64,000 nt of DNA from Centipeda artemidis DSM 19719 (GCF_000426665.1 NZ_AUFU01000007.1:1-64000); one strand, 5' to 3'. Positions 7,560-15,114 are shown, counted from the first letter of the stretch. Made by a program: numbers and translations. The notes: generated by a model from the letters alone, not told the origin.

Positions 7560-7723
7560 GGTTCGTTGTAAAATGAAGTTGAACAGCTAAACAAAAACAA
7601 AATCCATAGTGACATCCCGTGCTATAATGGTTCCGCTACAAAACATCAGCAAAGGAGCAATCACTATGGATTACGCCTATTCTACTACAATGGAAGCTGT
7701 TCAACTTCATTTTACAACGAACC
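7560..7723 (+). mobile_element. 164-bp mini-IS30 (MITE-like internal deletion derivative)
   Basis: Both ends are perfect 29-bp inverted repeats (7560-7588 and 7695-7723), identical to the IS30 end at 302-330. The first 143 bp match the leader and first 13 transposase codons of that IS with 4 mismatches by my count. The sequence then jumps into the right-end repeat at AGCTGTTC, an 8-bp microhomology shared by codons 11-13 and the repeat. It keeps both transposase binding sites but no transposase, so it could only move if helped in trans. Confidence 0.9.
7601..7672 (+). promoter_or_regulatory. IS30 leader copy: extended -10, Shine-Dalgarno and start-codon inverted repeat
   Basis: AATCCATAGTGA (7601-7612) and TCACTATGGATT (7661-7672) are perfect 12-bp inverted repeats around TGCTATAAT (7620-7628) and AGGAG (7653-7657). 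The start codon 7666-7668 lies in the second arm. The structure is identical to the leader in the larger IS copy. Confidence 0.55.
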
Positions 7724-7779
7724 GTCAATTTTTTTATCTCGCATCTACCGCCGTTTGGCAAAGTTTTGCGCAGATGTAA
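7666..7779 (+). CDS. chimeric small ORF reading out of the mini-IS30 (37 aa)
   Basis: The transposase start and ribosome site are intact. The frame runs through the first 12 transposase codons and the right inverted repeat, then exits into flanking DNA and stops at TAA 7777-7779. The product would begin MDYAYSTTMEAVQLHFTTNR and has no recognisable domain. It is probably an accidental product of the deletion, or the remnant of a transposase. It could be translated because the leader elements survive, but the leader repeat may suppress that. Function is unknown and a biological role is doubtful. Confidence 0.25.
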   Translation: MDYAYSTTMEAVQLHFTTNRQFFYLASTAVWQSFAQM

Positions 7780-7786
7780 GAATCCC

Positions 7787-7816
7787 TTGCAAAGGGCGTA
7801 CGAGATTCGATAGAAT
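7787..7816 (+). promoter_or_regulatory. promoter of mtnA
   Basis: TTGCAA (7787-7792), an 18-bp spacer and TAGAAT (7811-7816) lie about 43 bp before the mtnA start and outside the mini-IS30. No SAM-type riboswitch was seen in the short leader. Confidence 0.6.
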
Positions 7817-7858
7817 AAGGTTAGAACAAACGTCTATCATAGGAAATGAGGCAGGATC

Positions 7859-8935
7859 GTGGCGGAAAATATTCTTGACATGGAAACCATCGCCCTCGAC
7901 GATGCGGCGCGCGCGCTCGTCATCATCGACCAGACAAAACTTCCCGGCAGGGCGGAGTACCTGCATCTTAAGACACAGCGCGAGATTTGGGACGCGATCA
8001 AGGAGCTGAAGGTGCGCGGTGCCCCCGCCATCGGCGACGCCGCTGCAATCGGGCTCTACCTCGCCGCGTGTGAAATCGATACGGACGACCGCACGGTCTT
8101 TGCGCGCCGCCTGCACGACGCAGCGATCTATCTGAGTTCATCTCGCCCGACTGCGGTCAACCTCTCATGGGCGCTCACGCGCATGGAGCGCGTCGTGGCG
8201 GAACACGGCGCGGCATCCGTCCCTGAGCTGCGCATCCTCCTGCGTGACGAGGCACGCGCCATCGCAGAGGAGGACGCAGATATCTGCCGCCGCATTGGGG
8301 AACATGCTCTGCCGCTCGTCCTCCCCGGCGACGGTCTCCTCACACACTGCAACGCGGGGCAGCTTGCCACGGCAAAGTACGGCACCGCCACCGCCGTCAT
8401 GTATCTCGGTCACGCAAAGGGATATAACTTCAAAATCTACACCGACGAGACGCGTCCGCTGCTCCAAGGCGCGCGGCTCACCGCGTACGAACTCAGCGCC
8501 GCAGGCATGGATGTCACACTGCTCTGCGACAACATGGCATCCGCACTCATGGCGAGCGGAAAAATCCAAGCGGTCTTTGTTGGGTGCGACCGCGTCGCGG
8601 CGAACGGAGACACGGCGAACAAGATCGGCACGTCGGGCGTCGCCATCCTCGCCAAGCATTACAACATCCCGTTCTATGTCTGCGCGCCGAGTTCGACCAT
8701 TGATCTGTCGACGTCGACGGGCGCGAACATCGAGATCGAACAGCGCCCGCCCGAAGAGGTCACGGAGATGTGGTACAGCAGCCGTATGGCGCCGAAAGGC
8801 ATTAACGTCTACAATCCCGCCTTCGACGTCACCGACCACAGCCTCATCACCGCATTCGTCACAGAGCACGGCGTTCTGCGCGCACCGTATGCGGAATCGC
8901 TGCGGACAGTACACCGAAACAGCCCCACTTATTAG
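7859..8935 (+). CDS. mtnA: S-methyl-5-thioribose-1-phosphate isomerase
   Basis: Converts methylthioribose 1-phosphate to methylthioribulose 1-phosphate in the methionine salvage pathway. It belongs to the eIF2B-related aldose-phosphate isomerase family. Diagnostic segments are RGAPAIG (53-59), HCNAGQLATAKYGTA with catalytic Cys164, GCDRVAANGDTANKIGT with Asp244, and APSSTIDLSTSTG. The length of 358 is normal. The start is GTG 7859 with GAGG upstream; an internal ATG eight codons in lacks a ribosome site. No other salvage gene (mtnK, mtnB, mtnN) is nearby. An 11-nt gap separates it from a 27-codon ORF with a strong ribosome site. Confidence 0.93.
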   Translation: MAENILDMETIALDDAARALVIIDQTKLPGRAEYLHLKTQREIWDAIKELKVRGAPAIGDAAAIGLYLAACEIDTDDRTVFARRLHDAAIYLSSSRPTAVNLSWALTRMERVVAEHGAASVPELRILLRDEARAIAEEDADICRRIGEHALPLVLPGDGLLTHCNAGQLATAKYGTATAVMYLGHAKGYNFKIYTDETRPLLQGARLTAYELSAAGMDVTLLCDNMASALMASGKIQAVFVGCDRVAANGDTANKIGTSGVAILAKHYNIPFYVCAPSSTIDLSTSTGANIEIEQRPPEEVTEMWYSSRMAPKGINVYNPAFDVTDHSLITAFVTEHGVLRAPYAESLRTVHRNSPTY

Positions 8936-8947
8936 GAGATAGGAGCA

Positions 8948-9031
8948 ATGCCAAATGCCGCCGATAAAATTTTACAGGAAATTGAAGCGGAGCGAATACG
9001 CCGTATGAACCTTACAATAGAAAATAAATAA
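8948..9031 (+). CDS. 27-residue small ORF behind mtnA, unknown
   Basis: Begins ATG 8948 after TTAGGAGATAGGAGCA, an excellent ribosome site, and ends TAA 9029-9031. The peptide MPNAADKILQEIEAERIRRM followed by NLTIENK is helical and highly charged, with no known domain. It may be a genuine small protein co-transcribed with mtnA, or the leftover N-terminus of a gene whose remainder was deleted. Its codons are more AT-rich towards the end than mtnA. I do not recognise it. Confidence 0.4.
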   Translation: MPNAADKILQEIEAERIRRMNLTIENK

Positions 9032-9070
9032 GTCTTGATGGACTTCTCCTCATGACATTTCCTCTATCGG

Positions 9071-10033
9071 TTAAATGTGCGTAAGCAGCAACGTGCCGCG
9101 CCCCGCCACGTCGTACGCGCCGAGTCCTGCGGGGATGAACGCCGTCTCGCCGCGCGCCAGGGTGAGCCGCTGTGCGCCCCGCGTCAGCGTACACATGCCG
9201 TCCGTGACGACGAGCGCGTGGAACGAGGCATCGTCCGCCGCAAAGGAAAGGTTCTCTTTGACTGTAAATTCATAGACGGTAAAATACTCCGTTGCCGCGA
9301 GCAGGCGCCCCGCTCCTCCGCGCAGGAACCCGAGCCGCGCCATGCCGCCGAGTGAGATCTCCGACGGGACGAGCGATGCGACCTCCCGCGCCTTTTCGAT
9401 GTGCAGGTCACGCGGTTTGCCGTCCGCGCCGACGCGTCCGTAGTCGTAGACGCGATAGGTAACATTCGACGACTGCTGTATCTCGCAGATGAGGACGCCC
9501 GCACCGATGCCGTGCAGTGTTCCCGCGCGCACGAGCAGCGCGTCGCCGCGGCGCACCGGCACATGCCGGAGCGCGGAGACGATCGAGCCGTCCGCCGCCT
9601 TTGCCGCGAGTTCCTCTCGTGAGAGCTCCTCTGCAACGCCGCAGATCACCTCCGCACCCTCCGCCGCGTCGAGAATGTACCACATCTCGGTCTTGCCCGC
9701 GTCACTCTCCACACGGCGCGCATAATCGTCGTCCGGATGCACCTGCACGGAGAGGTTCTGCGCGGCGTCGATGAGCTTAATGAGGATCGGCATGTCCGTG
9801 CGTCCGCCCGCGCGTGTGCCGAGCACCGCCGGATGATCCGCAAGCCACGCGGCGAGCGTCTCGCCCGCCGCCGTACCGCTCGCAATGCGGCAGAACCCGT
9901 CCGGATGCGTCGAGAGCTCCCAGCTCTCCGCCGTGATGCCCGTGCCGCAGTCCTTGCCCAGCTCGTCATGCAGCCGATGCCCGCCCCAAAGATAGTCCTT
10001 GAACACGGGCGAAAGTTTCATTATATGAGACAA
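9071..10033 (-). CDS. manA: mannose-6-phosphate isomerase, class I
   Basis: A zinc enzyme interconverting mannose 6-phosphate and fructose 6-phosphate, linking mannose use and GDP-mannose synthesis to glycolysis. This is a cupin-fold type I PMI of the short Firmicute form (320 residues). Visible are YLWGGHRL (14-21), QVHPDDDYA with zinc-binding residues (97-105), KTEMWY (114-119), GTLHGIGAGVLICEIQQSSN with His174 and Glu184, and TYRVYDYGR (192-200). The start is probably TTG 10033, 10 nt after AAGGAG; ATG 10021 is an alternative without a close ribosome site. The gene is divergent from the esterase gene and has its own promoter. Confidence 0.93.
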   Translation of the reverse strand: MSHIMKLSPVFKDYLWGGHRLHDELGKDCGTGITAESWELSTHPDGFCRIASGTAAGETLAAWLADHPAVLGTRAGGRTDMPILIKLIDAAQNLSVQVHPDDDYARRVESDAGKTEMWYILDAAEGAEVICGVAEELSREELAAKAADGSIVSALRHVPVRRGDALLVRAGTLHGIGAGVLICEIQQSSNVTYRVYDYGRVGADGKPRDLHIEKAREVASLVPSEISLGGMARLGFLRGGAGRLLAATEYFTVYEFTVKENLSFAADDASFHALVVTDGMCTLTRGAQRLTLARGETAFIPAGLGAYDVAGRGTLLLTHI

Positions 10034-10061
10034 ATATCATGCACTCCTTTTCGTTTGTCCC

Positions 10062-10090
10062 ATTATCCTAAATATTCTCGAAAAAAGCAA
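10062..10090 (-). promoter_or_regulatory. promoter of manA
   Basis: On the minus strand TTGCTT (10085-10090), a 17-bp spacer and GATAAT (10062-10067) lie about 28 bp before the TTG start. It is back to back with the esterase promoter at 10109-10137. Confidence 0.6.
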
Positions 10091-10108
10091 GCGGACGTCC
10101 TCTTCCAT

Positions 10109-10137
10109 TTGACAAAAACGGCGCGATTCGATAGAGT
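10109..10137 (+). promoter_or_regulatory. promoter of the esterase/ATP-grasp operon
   Basis: A consensus -35 TTGACA (10109-10114), a 17-bp spacer and TAGAGT (10132-10137). The start codon at 10176 is preceded by ACGGAGG. Confidence 0.7.
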
Positions 10138-10175
10138 AGCATTGTATTGAAAACTACAAATGCACGGAGGTCTTT

Positions 10176-10931
10176 ATGATAGACTGCAAAGAAATCAACT
10201 GGCACAGCGCGCGCCTCGACCGCGTGATGAACATCCGCGTCTACGGGAGCGGGGGCGCCGCCCCCATCCTCGTATTCCCGACGCAGGACGCGATGAGCGA
10301 CAACTTCGAGAACTTCGGCATGATCGAGGCGATGTCGGGCGACATTGCGCGCGGGCGCATTCAGCTCTTCTGCGTGGATACCGTCGACACGGAAACGTGG
10401 TCGAACATCTGGGGCAATAAGCCGTGGCGTGCGCGCCGCCAAGAGCAGTACTACGCCTACATCGTCGATGAGGTCGTTCCCTTCATCCGCAGCGAGAACA
10501 CGAGCGGACGCCTCCCCGTCGCTGCCGGGTGCAGTCTCGGCGGACTCCACGCCGCCATTGTATTCTTTCGCCGTCCGGATCTCTTTGACGGCGTGCTCGC
10601 CCTCTCGGGTGTCTACGATGCGAAGTTCTTTACCGACGGATGGATGGACGGCGTGCTCTACGACAACTCCCCGCTCGATTTCCTCTCGAATATGTCTCCC
10701 GATCACCCCTACATAGACCTCTACAACGACCGACGGATCGTGCTCTGCGTCGGACAGGGCAGCTGGGAGGAGGAGGGACGGCGCACGACCGCGCTCATGG
10801 GCGACGTGCTCCACAGCAAGGGGATTCACGCGTGGGTGGATTTCTGGGGCTACGACGTCGACCACGATTGGGACTGGTGGAAAAAGCAGTTCCCCTATTT
10901 CCTCCCGTTCGTGCTGCGTGAACAGGTCTGA
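10176..10931 (+). CDS. esterase-family alpha/beta hydrolase
   Basis: A 251-residue alpha/beta hydrolase of the putative esterase (esterase D/antigen 85-like) family. The nucleophile elbow is GCSLGG (118-123) with Ser120. A C-terminal WGYDVDHDWDWW segment supplies the likely catalytic His, and an Asp in the preceding strand would complete the triad. There is no signal peptide, so it should act in the cytoplasm. It is followed after 22 bp by an ATP-grasp gene on the same transcript, which suggests that one enzyme makes and the other breaks (or prepares) the same ester or amide. The substrate is unknown. Confidence 0.78.
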   Translation: MIDCKEINWHSARLDRVMNIRVYGSGGAAPILVFPTQDAMSDNFENFGMIEAMSGDIARGRIQLFCVDTVDTETWSNIWGNKPWRARRQEQYYAYIVDEVVPFIRSENTSGRLPVAAGCSLGGLHAAIVFFRRPDLFDGVLALSGVYDAKFFTDGWMDGVLYDNSPLDFLSNMSPDHPYIDLYNDRRIVLCVGQGSWEEEGRRTTALMGDVLHSKGIHAWVDFWGYDVDHDWDWWKKQFPYFLPFVLREQV

Positions 10932-10953
10932 CCAAGAACAATGAGGTGATTGT

Positions 10954-12147
10954 ATGAATTTTATCTTCATTTCGCCGCAGTTTCCGCGTGTCTATTGGAA
11001 TTTCTGCGATCGTCTGAAAAAGAAGGGCGTCAACGTCCTCGGCATCGGCGACACGCCCTACGAGGCGCTCGCAGACGAGGTGCGCGAATCGCTCACCGAA
11101 TACTACTTCGTTCCCTCGCTCGGCGACTACGACCAAATGCTGCGCGCCGTCGCGTTCTTTACGTTCAAATACGGGCGCATCGACTGGCTCGAGTCGAACA
11201 ATGAGTTCTGGCTCGAGAGCGACGCGCGTCTGCGTACGGATTTCAACATCCGCACGGGCTGGCAGTTCGGCGACATGGATCACATCAAGAATAAATCCGC
11301 CATGAAGCCCTTTTATAAGAAAGCGGGTATCCCGACCGCGCGTCTGCGCCCTGTCACAACGCTCGCGGACGCCGAGGCATTCCTTGCCGAGGTCGGCTAT
11401 CCCGTCATCGTAAAGCCCGACACGGGCGTCGGCGCGACGGACACCTACCGCATCGACAGTCACGACGAACTGTGCCATTTCTACGCGTCAAAGCCCGAAG
11501 TCCCCTACGTCATGGAGGAGTTCGTCACGGGCGACATCTGTTCCTACGACGCCATCGTCGATTCGAACTCCGTGCCCATCTTCGAATCCATGACCGTGTG
11601 GCCGCCGTCCGTCATGGACATCGTGCTCTATCAGCTCGATCTGTCCTACTACACAGCGGATCGCGTACCGGATGCGCTCAAAAAAGCGGGGCGCGCCACG
11701 CTCAAATCGTTCGGCGTGCGCAGCCGCTTCGTCCATCTCGAGTTCTTCCGCCTGACGAAGGCAAAGAAAGGACTTGGGGACATCGGCGATTTCGTCGGGC
11801 TCGAGGTTAATATGCGCCCTGCGGGCGGCTATACGACCGACATGATGAACTTCGCCCACTCCACCGACGTCTATGAGATCTGGGCGGACATGATCACCGC
11901 CGACCGCCGTCTGCTCCCCGATCGGAATGAGCACTGCTTCTGCGCGTATGCGAGCCGCCGCGATTTCCACCGCTATGTGCACAGTCACGAGGAAATCCTC
12001 GAGCGCTATGCCGGCAAAATCGTCATGTGCGAGCGGATGCCCGAGATGATGTGGCCGCAGATGGGCAACCATATGTATACGGCAAAGCTCAAGGATCAAG
12101 CCGCGACGGACGAGTTTATCAAATTTGTCCACGAACAGGTCGAATAG
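10954..12147 (+). CDS. ATP-grasp domain protein (carboxylate-amine/thiol ligase-like)
   Basis: A 397-residue ATP-grasp enzyme of the carbamoyl-phosphate-synthase/biotin-carboxylase-like group, expected to join a carboxylate to an amine or thiol by way of an acyl phosphate. Residues 1-100 look like the pre-ATP-grasp fold (FIFISPQFPRVYWNFCDRL). The core shows GYPVIVKPDTGVGATDT (nucleotide-binding Lys and Gly loop), YVMEEFVTGDICSYD, and LEVNMRPAGGYTTDMMN with metal-binding Glu and Asn. A GAGGTG ribosome site precedes ATG 10954. It forms a two-gene operon with the esterase and ends at a strong terminator. The reaction cannot be named from sequence. Confidence 0.75.
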   Translation: MNFIFISPQFPRVYWNFCDRLKKKGVNVLGIGDTPYEALADEVRESLTEYYFVPSLGDYDQMLRAVAFFTFKYGRIDWLESNNEFWLESDARLRTDFNIRTGWQFGDMDHIKNKSAMKPFYKKAGIPTARLRPVTTLADAEAFLAEVGYPVIVKPDTGVGATDTYRIDSHDELCHFYASKPEVPYVMEEFVTGDICSYDAIVDSNSVPIFESMTVWPPSVMDIVLYQLDLSYYTADRVPDALKKAGRATLKSFGVRSRFVHLEFFRLTKAKKGLGDIGDFVGLEVNMRPAGGYTTDMMNFAHSTDVYEIWADMITADRRLLPDRNEHCFCAYASRRDFHRYVHSHEEILERYAGKIVMCERMPEMMWPQMGNHMYTAKLKDQAATDEFIKFVHEQVE

Positions 12148-12187
12148 GAACATCGCCGGGAATCAAACATCATATGCGAGACACAGC

Positions 12188-12216
12188 AAAAGCTCCCGCC
12201 ACGGCGGGAGCTTTTT
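12188..12216 (+). terminator. rho-independent terminator after the ATP-grasp gene
   Basis: AGCTCCCGCC pairs with GGCGGGAGCT across a 2-nt loop and is followed by TTTT. A-residues upstream could make it work in both directions. Confidence 0.85.
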
Positions 12217-12323
12217 GACGGTATGCGAAATGTCCTGGGATGGGGCTTCATGTGGGTCCCGCCATCACGAGCAGCGTAAAAATAAGCATTTGCTGAAAGA
12301 CGGCCACGTCAATCTATCGCCTT

Positions 12324-13175
12324 TCAGTCATGGATATGCCAACCGCTCAGCCACTTGACGGTCTCTGCGGTGCGATGATCAACGATCTCGCTGTGCCCCA
12401 GGTCAAGGCGCGAAACCTCAGCCATCTCGGCATCCGTCAACGAAAAGTCCCAAATATCGATGTTCTCTTCCATACGCTCCCGCCGTACGGATTTTGGAAT
12501 AATCACGACGCCGCGCTGCACGTTCCAGCGCAGGACGACCTGTGCCGGGGATTTCCCGTATTTTTTCGCGATGGCGACGATCTTTTCATTCGTAAAGATG
12601 CCGTGCTTGCCCTCGGCAAGTGGTCCCCACGCCTGCGGTACGACGCCGAACGCCTTCATTGTTTCGAGTGCCTTTTCCTGCGCGAAGAAGGGATGCAGCT
12701 CCACTTGATTGACCATCGGCGGAATCTTTGCATTGAGGCAAAGATCGGTAAGCCGATCCGGATAGAAATTGGAGACGCCAATTGCACGAATCTTGCCCGC
12801 CTTATAGAGTTCCTCCATCGCGCGCCATGCGCCGTAATAGTCGTTAAAGGGCTGATGGATCAGATAGAGATCCAGATAATCCAGCCCCAGCTTATCCATG
12901 GAAACGGCGAACGCCTTCTGCGCGCCCTCATAGCTCGTATCCTGCACCCATAGTTTCGTCGTGATAAAGAGTTCGTCGCGCGGGACGCCGGATGTGCGGA
13001 TTGCCGCGCCGACAGCCGCCTCGTTAAAATATGCTGCCGCTGTGTCGATCAGCCGATAGCCCGCCGCAATCGCATCCAACACTGCTCGCTCGCACTGCGC
13101 CGCATCCTCAACTTGAAAGACGCCGAATCCTTCCATCGGCATCCGAATGCCATTCTTCAATGTTACATATTCCAT
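12324..13175 (-). CDS. aldo/keto reductase
   Basis: An NADPH-dependent carbonyl reductase of the AKR superfamily (2,5-diketogluconate-reductase-like). The catalytic tetrad is visible as Asp44 and Tyr49 (RLIDTAAAYFNE), Lys74 (TTKLWV) and His107 (LIHQPF). The C-terminal IPKSVRRERMEEN is the NADP-binding loop. It has 283 residues when started at ATG 13175, which follows AGGAGG; a longer frame to 13229 overlaps the ribosome site and is rejected. It is the last gene of the LysR-linked operon. It probably detoxifies or reduces aldehydes, but the substrate is unknown. A weak CTGAAAG/CTTTCAG hairpin spans its stop. Confidence 0.9.
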   Translation of the reverse strand: MEYVTLKNGIRMPMEGFGVFQVEDAAQCERAVLDAIAAGYRLIDTAAAYFNEAAVGAAIRTSGVPRDELFITTKLWVQDTSYEGAQKAFAVSMDKLGLDYLDLYLIHQPFNDYYGAWRAMEELYKAGKIRAIGVSNFYPDRLTDLCLNAKIPPMVNQVELHPFFAQEKALETMKAFGVVPQAWGPLAEGKHGIFTNEKIVAIAKKYGKSPAQVVLRWNVQRGVVIIPKSVRRERMEENIDIWDFSLTDAEMAEVSRLDLGHSEIVDHRTAETVKWLSGWHIHD

Positions 13176-13238
13176 GGTATAATCCTCCTGTTTCCCAACA
13201 GAGTGCGGTGCCGTCTCCCGCCTTGTCAAGCCCCCTGC

Positions 13239-14078
13239 TCAGCTCCGCGGGTCTTGGCTGAGTTTCCCGTAGAAATAGGATGCCGTCGCGCCCCCGTCGA
13301 TGAGGAAATCCGCGCCCGTGATGAACGCGCCCTGCGGACTCAGCAGCAGCTCGGCGACGTTCGCGATCTCGTCCGACGTGCCGGGACGTCCCGCAGGGCA
13401 TTTGGCAAACATATTCTTGTAGAAGTCGCCGCGAATGCCGTTGAACTCGTCGATAGCGAGCGGCGTCACGACGATCCCCGGCGAGATCGAGTTGATGCGT
13501 GCGCCGCGATCGCTCCAGCGCCCCGCCGCCTCGCCCATGACGCGTTTCGCATTCGCGCGTTTGGAGAGCTGATAAGCATGGAGACTGTTTTCGATCCGAT
13601 CCGGCTGCAGGAAATCGAGCGCGAGCAGTTCCTCAGTCGGCGTCACGGCGAGCGCCTTGTCCTGCTCCGCCGTGAGCTGTGCCATGCGGTGCCCGGACTG
13701 ACTGGAGATCGTCACGCCTGTGCCGCCGCGCGCGATGACCTTGCCGACCTCCTCGAGAAGCACCGCCGTGCCGTAGAGGTCGACCTTCAGGATGGCTTCG
13801 ATGCTTGCCTGACTGGGCGAGAGCCCCGCGCCGTTGACGAGCATCTTGACCTCTCCGTATTCCTGTGCCTTTTCGATGAGGGTGCGGATGGAGGTGCGGT
13901 CGGAGAGATCCATCTCCATCGCCTCCGCATCAAAGCCCGCGTTCATCATAATCCCCACGATATTGTCCGCGTTCTTCCGGCTCTTATCGCCCACGACGAT
14001 CTTCATCTCATAGCCCATGCGGCGCGCAATCGCCATGCTCAGCTGACCGGCTCCCGTCACAATCATAACGTCTTTCAT
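13239..14078 (-). CDS. short-chain dehydrogenase/reductase
   Basis: A 279-residue SDR-family NAD(P)-dependent oxidoreductase. The Rossmann start reads TGAGQLSMAIA (8-18), missing the usual last Gly pair of TGxxxGxG, as in some divergent SDRs. VNGAG (81-85) replaces NNAG. The catalytic Ser lies in ISSQSG and Tyr169/Lys173 in YQLSK. A C-terminal GADFLIDGG is typical. GGGGAG precedes the ATG. It sits between the NTF2-like and aldo/keto reductase genes in one operon, so related carbonyl compounds are plausible substrates. The exact reaction is unknown. Confidence 0.85.
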   Translation of the reverse strand: MKDVMIVTGAGQLSMAIARRMGYEMKIVVGDKSRKNADNIVGIMMNAGFDAEAMEMDLSDRTSIRTLIEKAQEYGEVKMLVNGAGLSPSQASIEAILKVDLYGTAVLLEEVGKVIARGGTGVTISSQSGHRMAQLTAEQDKALAVTPTEELLALDFLQPDRIENSLHAYQLSKRANAKRVMGEAAGRWSDRGARINSISPGIVVTPLAIDEFNGIRGDFYKNMFAKCPAGRPGTSDEIANVAELLLSPQGAFITGADFLIDGGATASYFYGKLSQDPRS

Positions 14079-14121
14079 ATGTTCTCCCCGTTTCCTATGA
14101 TAGATTCAAAACGTCACCGGT

Positions 14122-14565
14122 TTATTTTCCAAGTGCGTGCGTATCGGAAAACATAAAATACTGCTCCCGTGCCGCAATGCGCCACCCCGCCGCAGTCCTC
14201 ACATAGCGATCCTCATAGCGCACGGCGTGCGTCGTCAGCATATCGGCACCGTCCTTCTCGTTGACGAGATGTGCCAGCGCATAGCAGGTTCCCGTGGCAT
14301 GCGTCTCGTCCTCGAAGGCGACCGTCTGCTGTCCGTTCATATGGAACGCCGCCTTCGCCGCGCCGAATCCCTTGTACGCCGCAATCAGATCATGCACATT
14401 CTTCAGATCCATACCGAGCTCGCCGTTAAAGTAAACACGCACCCGGCAGTCCTCGGTAAAAATGTTTACATAGTAGTCCTGATTGTTCTTGTCGGACTCG
14501 TTTGCGTAGGTATCGACAAGCTGTTTCAGCTCTTGGCTCGCTGCGATTTCTTCGATCATCGTCAT
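14122..14565 (-). CDS. NTF2-like/SnoaL-like protein
   Basis: A 147-residue small cytoplasmic protein of the NTF2-like fold (SnoaL group), a cone-shaped barrel used by isomerases, dehydratases and ligand-binding proteins. Supporting features are the N-terminal helix ELKQLVDTYANESDKNNQDY, the strand pattern (YYVNIFTEDCRVRVYFNGEL, GTCYALAHLV, RYEDRYVRTAAGWRIAAREQ) and the length. GGGGGG lies 6-7 nt before the ATG. It is in the middle of the flavodoxin-SDR-AKR operon. It could process the same substrate as the neighbouring oxidoreductases, which is inference from position only. Confidence 0.75.
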   Translation of the reverse strand: MTMIEEIAASQELKQLVDTYANESDKNNQDYYVNIFTEDCRVRVYFNGELGMDLKNVHDLIAAYKGFGAAKAAFHMNGQQTVAFEDETHATGTCYALAHLVNEKDGADMLTTHAVRYEDRYVRTAAGWRIAAREQYFMFSDTHALGK

Positions 14566-14598
14566 TGTAATCCCCCCGTTTTCATGGTCAATAAATTT

Positions 14599-15114
14599 TT
14601 ATTCTGAAAAGCTTTCGATCCAACTGCGGATGATCGGCTCCGACGCAGTGACACCGGCGCCGTGAATCGGCAGCCCCTTTGCAACGTGCGCACCCGGGCA
14701 AAGGCGCGCGATGTCCTTTTCGCTCGCGCCCATGCCGCTGCCCTCGTGCGTGCAGAACGGTCGGATCGTCTTTCCTTTGAAGTCAAAATGCTCGAGAAAG
14801 GTGAACACCGCCATCGGCATCGTCCCCCAATAATTGGGGAATCCAAGATACACGACGTCATAGCCGTCGAGGCTCTCCGGATATTCCTTCAGTGCGGGGC
14901 GGGCATTGTTCCGCCGATCGGCGCGCGCCTCCTCGATGCAGGTGTTGTAATCCGCGGCATATTCCCGAACCGGATCGATGCGGAATATGTCCGCCCCCGT
15001 CAACTTCCGGATGATGCCCGCGGCGACTTCCGTATTCCCTACCGGCAGTTCCTTGAGTGTGCCGCTCACATAGTTCTCGTGTGCGCGGGAAAAGTACGCA
15101 ATCAACGCTTTCAT
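14599..15114 (-). CDS. flavodoxin-family protein (Flavodoxin_4-like)
   Basis: A 171-residue FMN-binding flavodoxin-like protein. The N-terminal strand and insertion ALIAYFSRAHENYVSG...VGNTEVAA is characteristic of the Flavodoxin_4 group, and GFPNYWGTMPMAVFTFLE and FCTHEGSGMGASEKDI supply FMN-ring contacts. Such proteins act as electron carriers or small flavin reductases. ATG 15114 follows GGAGG; a longer reading to 15204 runs into the promoter region and is rejected. It is the first gene of a four-gene operon (flavodoxin, NTF2-like, SDR, AKR) transcribed away from a LysR regulator. Confidence 0.85.
   Translation of the reverse strand: MKALIAYFSRAHENYVSGTLKELPVGNTEVAAGIIRKLTGADIFRIDPVREYAADYNTCIEEARADRRNNARPALKEYPESLDGYDVVYLGFPNYWGTMPMAVFTFLEHFDFKGKTIRPFCTHEGSGMGASEKDIARLCPGAHVAKGLPIHGAGVTASEPIIRSWIESFSE

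Noticed and set aside
7560-7816. Mini-IS30 as the promoter source for mtnA
   Set aside because: A good promoter lies at 7787-7816 outside the element, so the IS promoter is not needed.
7780-7858. SAM-type riboswitch upstream of mtnA
   Set aside because: The leader is too short and shows no S-box core or terminator.
12293-12327. Hairpin at the aldo/keto reductase stop as a terminator
   Set aside because: CTGAAAG/CTTTCAG is short and the T-run is not adjacent; mentioned with the gene only.
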